The notes under the pieces were generated by a model. The model was not told where the DNA came from and searched no databases. It was given only the letters and a program-made list of their open reading frames with translations. A program made the position numbers and the translations under genes. 32,202 nt of DNA from HGM04593 sp045589695 (lineage in GTDB: Bacteria > Bacteroidota > Bacteroidia > Bacteroidales > Bacteroidaceae), in the NCBI GenBank assembly GCA_045589695.1, contig JAZNPP010000028.1, forward strand, positions 1-32,202, in the 5' to 3' direction. Positions 29,684 through 32,202 of this stretch are shown piece by piece. The first letter of the stretch is position 1. The number at the start of each line of letters is the position of its first letter.

Positions 29684-32202
29684 ATGAAAATCAAGAATCT
29701 ATTTTTAGCGGTTTTGGCGTTGCTTGCGTTCAATGCGTGTACATACGTTCCTGAGCCCCCGTACAAGTTCCCCACAAACGGCGGCACCGGCGGTACAGAG
29801 ACCGAAGAGGGCGTTTATATCAACGAGACTTTCGCAACAGGTTTCGGAGTATTCTCTCCTGTAGAAACAGTCGGCGATACCCCCTGGATCATTGACTACA
29901 AGACCGCGAAAGCGACAAGTTACATCGACGGTACAAACAAAGAGGCTACAAGCTGGCTTATCTCCGACCCTGTCGATTTCAAAGATGAGACAGAGGCGTT
30001 CGTGACATTTGATTACATCATTCGCTATGCCGAGAGCGGCAAGGTTGCAGCCAACCACCAGTTGCTCGTAAGCTCGAACTACAGCGGCGATGCAGCGGCT
30101 GCCACATGGACCGACATACCTTACGACGCAAAAGAGGGTGCCGACTGGGTAACATTCGCAAAGGCGAACGTTGCAGTGCCCGCAGAGTTCATGGGCAAGA
30201 GCGGCGTAGTGTTCGCCCTTCGTTACACAGCCAAGTCAAAGGCCGGAACATGGGAGGTCAAGAACTTCAAGGTTAAGCACGGCAAGCCCGAGGAAGGCGA
30301 GGAGGAGAAGCCCGAAGACGCTGTTGAGTACACAGTATCTGAGGCTATTGCGGCATTCACAGGCGCAGCCAAGCCGGCAATCGTAAAAGGCTACATAGTG
30401 GGCAGCGTAAAGGGCCAGGTCTACGAAGAGGGTTGCATCTTCAGCGCAACGACAGAAGCCAACACCAACTTGCTTATCGCTGACACTCCCGAAGAGACCG
30501 ACCACAGCAAGTGTATGCCTGTTCAGTTGCCGAGCGGAGCAGTACGCAGCGCATTGAACCTTGTAGACAACCCGAGCAACTACAAGAAGCAGGTAACCCT
30601 TACCGGCAGCCTTGAGAAGTACTTTGGCGTTCCCGGTTTGAAGACCGTTTCCAAGTATGTGATTGACGGCGTTACTCCCGAAGAGCCCGAGACACCGAGC
30701 GGAGCGTATATTTATGAGACATTCGCTACTGATTTCGGTACATTCAAGACACAGCAGACCGTAGGCGAGTATCCATGGGTTATCGACTACAGCACCGCAA
30801 AGATAACATCGTATGACAGTGCATCAAAGATTAACAATGCAGCGGAGAGCTGGCTTATTTCTGCCGCTATCGACTTCACGAACGAAACAGAGGCATACAT
30901 TGCTTTTGAATACATTATACGCTACACCCAAAGCGGCAAAGTCGCCGAGCACAACCAACTGCTTATCAGCGACAACTATTCAGGCGATGCAGCGACCGCT
31001 AATTGGGTAAATATTCCTTACGGAGTCGTTGAGGGTGCAGACTGGAACAATTTCTTTAAGGCAAACGTAGCGATACCTGCCGAGTTTATGGGCAAGGCAA
31101 ACGTTACAATTGCCTTCAAGTACACAGCGACCTCGACAAAGGCGGGCACATGGGAAGTTAAGAACGTTGTTGTAGCGCACGGATTCGGAGCTGCAACTCC
31201 CGAAGAGCCTGAGACTCCTGAAGTTCCAGAGACCCCGGTTGTTCCCGAGGGCGACAGCCTTATCGCTAACCCGGGCTTTGAGACCTGGAACGGCGACGCT
31301 CCTGCAGGTTGGACCGGTCCTCAAGGTCACAACGCTACAGTAGCTCAGAGTACCGACGCACGCACAGGCAACTATTCAGTTATCGTGAACGGTTCATCAA
31401 AGAACGTCCGCATGGCATCACAGACCTACAGCCTTAAAGCCGGAACATACACATTCAGCGTATATGTAAAGGCGAACGGTGCCGACAAAGGTTATTGCAG
31501 AATCGGTTATGTACCCATTGTAGACGGAAAGGTCGGAACATACACATACGAGTCAGCCCAAGCTTCGGCTGTTACCGATGAGTGGACAGCACGTGTATAT
31601 GAGTTCACTTTGGCCGAAGATACAGAGATTGCTCTTGTTGTCATGAACAACAAGTTAAGCAACGGCGCTTCGTTCCTCGTCGATGACGCGCAACTCGTTA
31701 CTGCTGACGGCGGCAACGCCGGAGGCGGCGAAGGCGGCGAAGACGAAGGCGGCGAAGGCGAAGAGGGCGGCGAAGAGCAGCCCGAAACGCCGGCTGCAGG
31801 CGAATACCTCAATGAGCCTTTTGCGGACTCTCTTGGCAGCTTCACGACTACAGAGGTTGTCGGAGCTTACGCTTGGTATGCTGATGCAAGCTACCACCAT
31901 GCAAAAGTATCAGGCTATTCAAACGGCGCAAGCCAGGATGCTGAAAGCTGGCTTGTATCTCCGGCTATAGACCTCAGCAACGAGACAGCCGCTAATATCG
32001 TATTCGACTATGTCATCAATAAAGGCGATGCGAGCCTTGCTGCCGCAAACCACAAACTGCTCGTGACAAGCGACTACACCGGCAATGTCTCAACCACCGA
32101 GTGGACAGAAGTTGAGTATGGCGCAGTAAACAATAACAACTGGACATTCAACAACACTGGAGAGATAGCTCTTCCTGCGGCTGTTATGGGCAAGAGCAAC
32201 GT
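29684..32202 (+). CDS. Large multidomain lipoprotein with choice-of-anchor-J-like repeats (3' end outside window)
   Basis: At least 839 residues, open to the window end. It starts MKIKNLFLAVLALLAFNAC, with Cys19 the likely lipidated residue. Modules in order: a first beta-rich repeat (about 45-202; INETFATGFG ... WEVKNFKVKHG), an OB-like region (about 212-330; YTVSEAIAAFTG ... VKGYIVGSV), a second repeat closely similar to the first (about 342-500; YETFATDFG ... WEVKNVVVAHG), a carbohydrate-binding-like module (about 523-672; NPGFETWNGDAPAGW), an acidic Gly/Glu linker (about 674-706), and the start of a third, more divergent repeat (from about 708; LNEPFADSLG). The repeats resemble 'choice-of-anchor J' domains. 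A cell-surface binding or degrading protein working with the receptor is likely. Enzyme domains, if any, lie beyond the window. Confidence 0.82.
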   Translation, partial: MKIKNLFLAVLALLAFNACTYVPEPPYKFPTNGGTGGTETEEGVYINETFATGFGVFSPVETVGDTPWIIDYKTAKATSYIDGTNKEATSWLISDPVDFKDETEAFVTFDYIIRYAESGKVAANHQLLVSSNYSGDAAAATWTDIPYDAKEGADWVTFAKANVAVPAEFMGKSGVVFALRYTAKSKAGTWEVKNFKVKHGKPEEGEEEKPEDAVEYTVSEAIAAFTGAAKPAIVKGYIVGSVKGQVYEEGCIFSATTEANTNLLIADTPEETDHSKCMPVQLPSGAVRSALNLVDNPSNYKKQVTLTGSLEKYFGVPGLKTVSKYVIDGVTPEEPETPSGAYIYETFATDFGTFKTQQTVGEYPWVIDYSTAKITSYDSASKINNAAESWLISAAIDFTNETEAYIAFEYIIRYTQSGKVAEHNQLLISDNYSGDAATANWVNIPYGVVEGADWNNFFKANVAIPAEFMGKANVTIAFKYTATSTKAGTWEVKNVVVAHGFGAATPEEPETPEVPETPVVPEGDSLIANPGFETWNGDAPAGWTGPQGHNATVAQSTDARTGNYSVIVNGSSKNVRMASQTYSLKAGTYTFSVYVKANGADKGYCRIGYVPIVDGKVGTYTYESAQASAVTDEWTARVYEFTLAEDTEIALVVMNNKLSNGASFLVDDAQLVTADGGNAGGGEGGEDEGGEGEEGGEEQPETPAAGEYLNEPFADSLGSFTTTEVVGAYAWYADASYHHAKVSGYSNGASQDAESWLVSPAIDLSNETAANIVFDYVINKGDASLAAANHKLLVTSDYTGNVSTTEWTEVEYGAVNNNNWTFNNTGEIALPAAVMGKSN

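Overview
The window looks like chromosomal DNA of a Bacteroidales bacterium (Bacteroides/Prevotella/Muribaculaceae-like; the family cannot be fixed from this window). Signs are promoters of the Bacteroides type (TTTG or TTG, about 19-20 nt, TAnnTTTG), a SusC-like outer-membrane receptor followed by two lipoproteins, a secreted LamG-type protein with a 'YDLQGRRI...GIYIVNGVKVLVK'-like C-terminal tail, a BspA-type leucine-rich-repeat protein, NspC, and a short 'MKKNYIAP...' protein typical of the phylum. I see no rRNA, tRNA, CRISPR array, phage or transposase gene.

Layout. 1-736: non-coding, with several hairpins and a repeat copy. 737-1885 (-): membrane sensor histidine kinase without a partner. 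1965-4751 (-): secreted LamG protein, then a 51-aa small protein, then a hairpin. 4752-5109: no convincing gene, but 22-bp inverted repeats enclose a plus-strand promoter that runs straight into a terminator. 5110-5382 (-): small or truncated lipoprotein. 5487-7754 (-): queA followed by the LRR protein, from a recognisable promoter. 8008-12839 (+): a 1404-aa fused acyl-CoA-dehydratase activase/reductase-like protein and a TetR regulator, ending at an 18-bp stem shared with the convergent pair pcrA-nspC (12906-16465, -). 16586-17203 (+): iron-type superoxide dismutase, its terminator and a structured palindromic element. 17410-18450 (-): exported endonuclease/exonuclease/phosphatase-fold protein.

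18669-25990 (+) is a complete-looking regulatory unit for leucine/branched-chain amino acid synthesis: promoter, 18-aa leader peptide with six consecutive Leu/Val codons, mutually exclusive antiterminator and terminator, ilvB, ilvN, a 5' scrap of ilvC, leuA, leuC, leuD, leuB, terminator. The leuABCD set is intact. ilvC seems to have been deleted from between ilvN and leuA, leaving about 19 codons, and ilvD is not in the window.

26022-32202 (+) is a receptor operon: TonB-dependent outer-membrane receptor, DUF5689-like lipoprotein, and a very large multidomain lipoprotein that runs off the window end (two near-duplicate choice-of-anchor-J-like repeats, an OB-like module, a carbohydrate-binding-like module, and the start of a third repeat).

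The items most worth a second look are the attenuator, the ilvC remnant, the single-chain activase/reductase with paired cysteine sets, the promoter-terminator unit inside the inverted repeats, and the short protein at 2125-2280.
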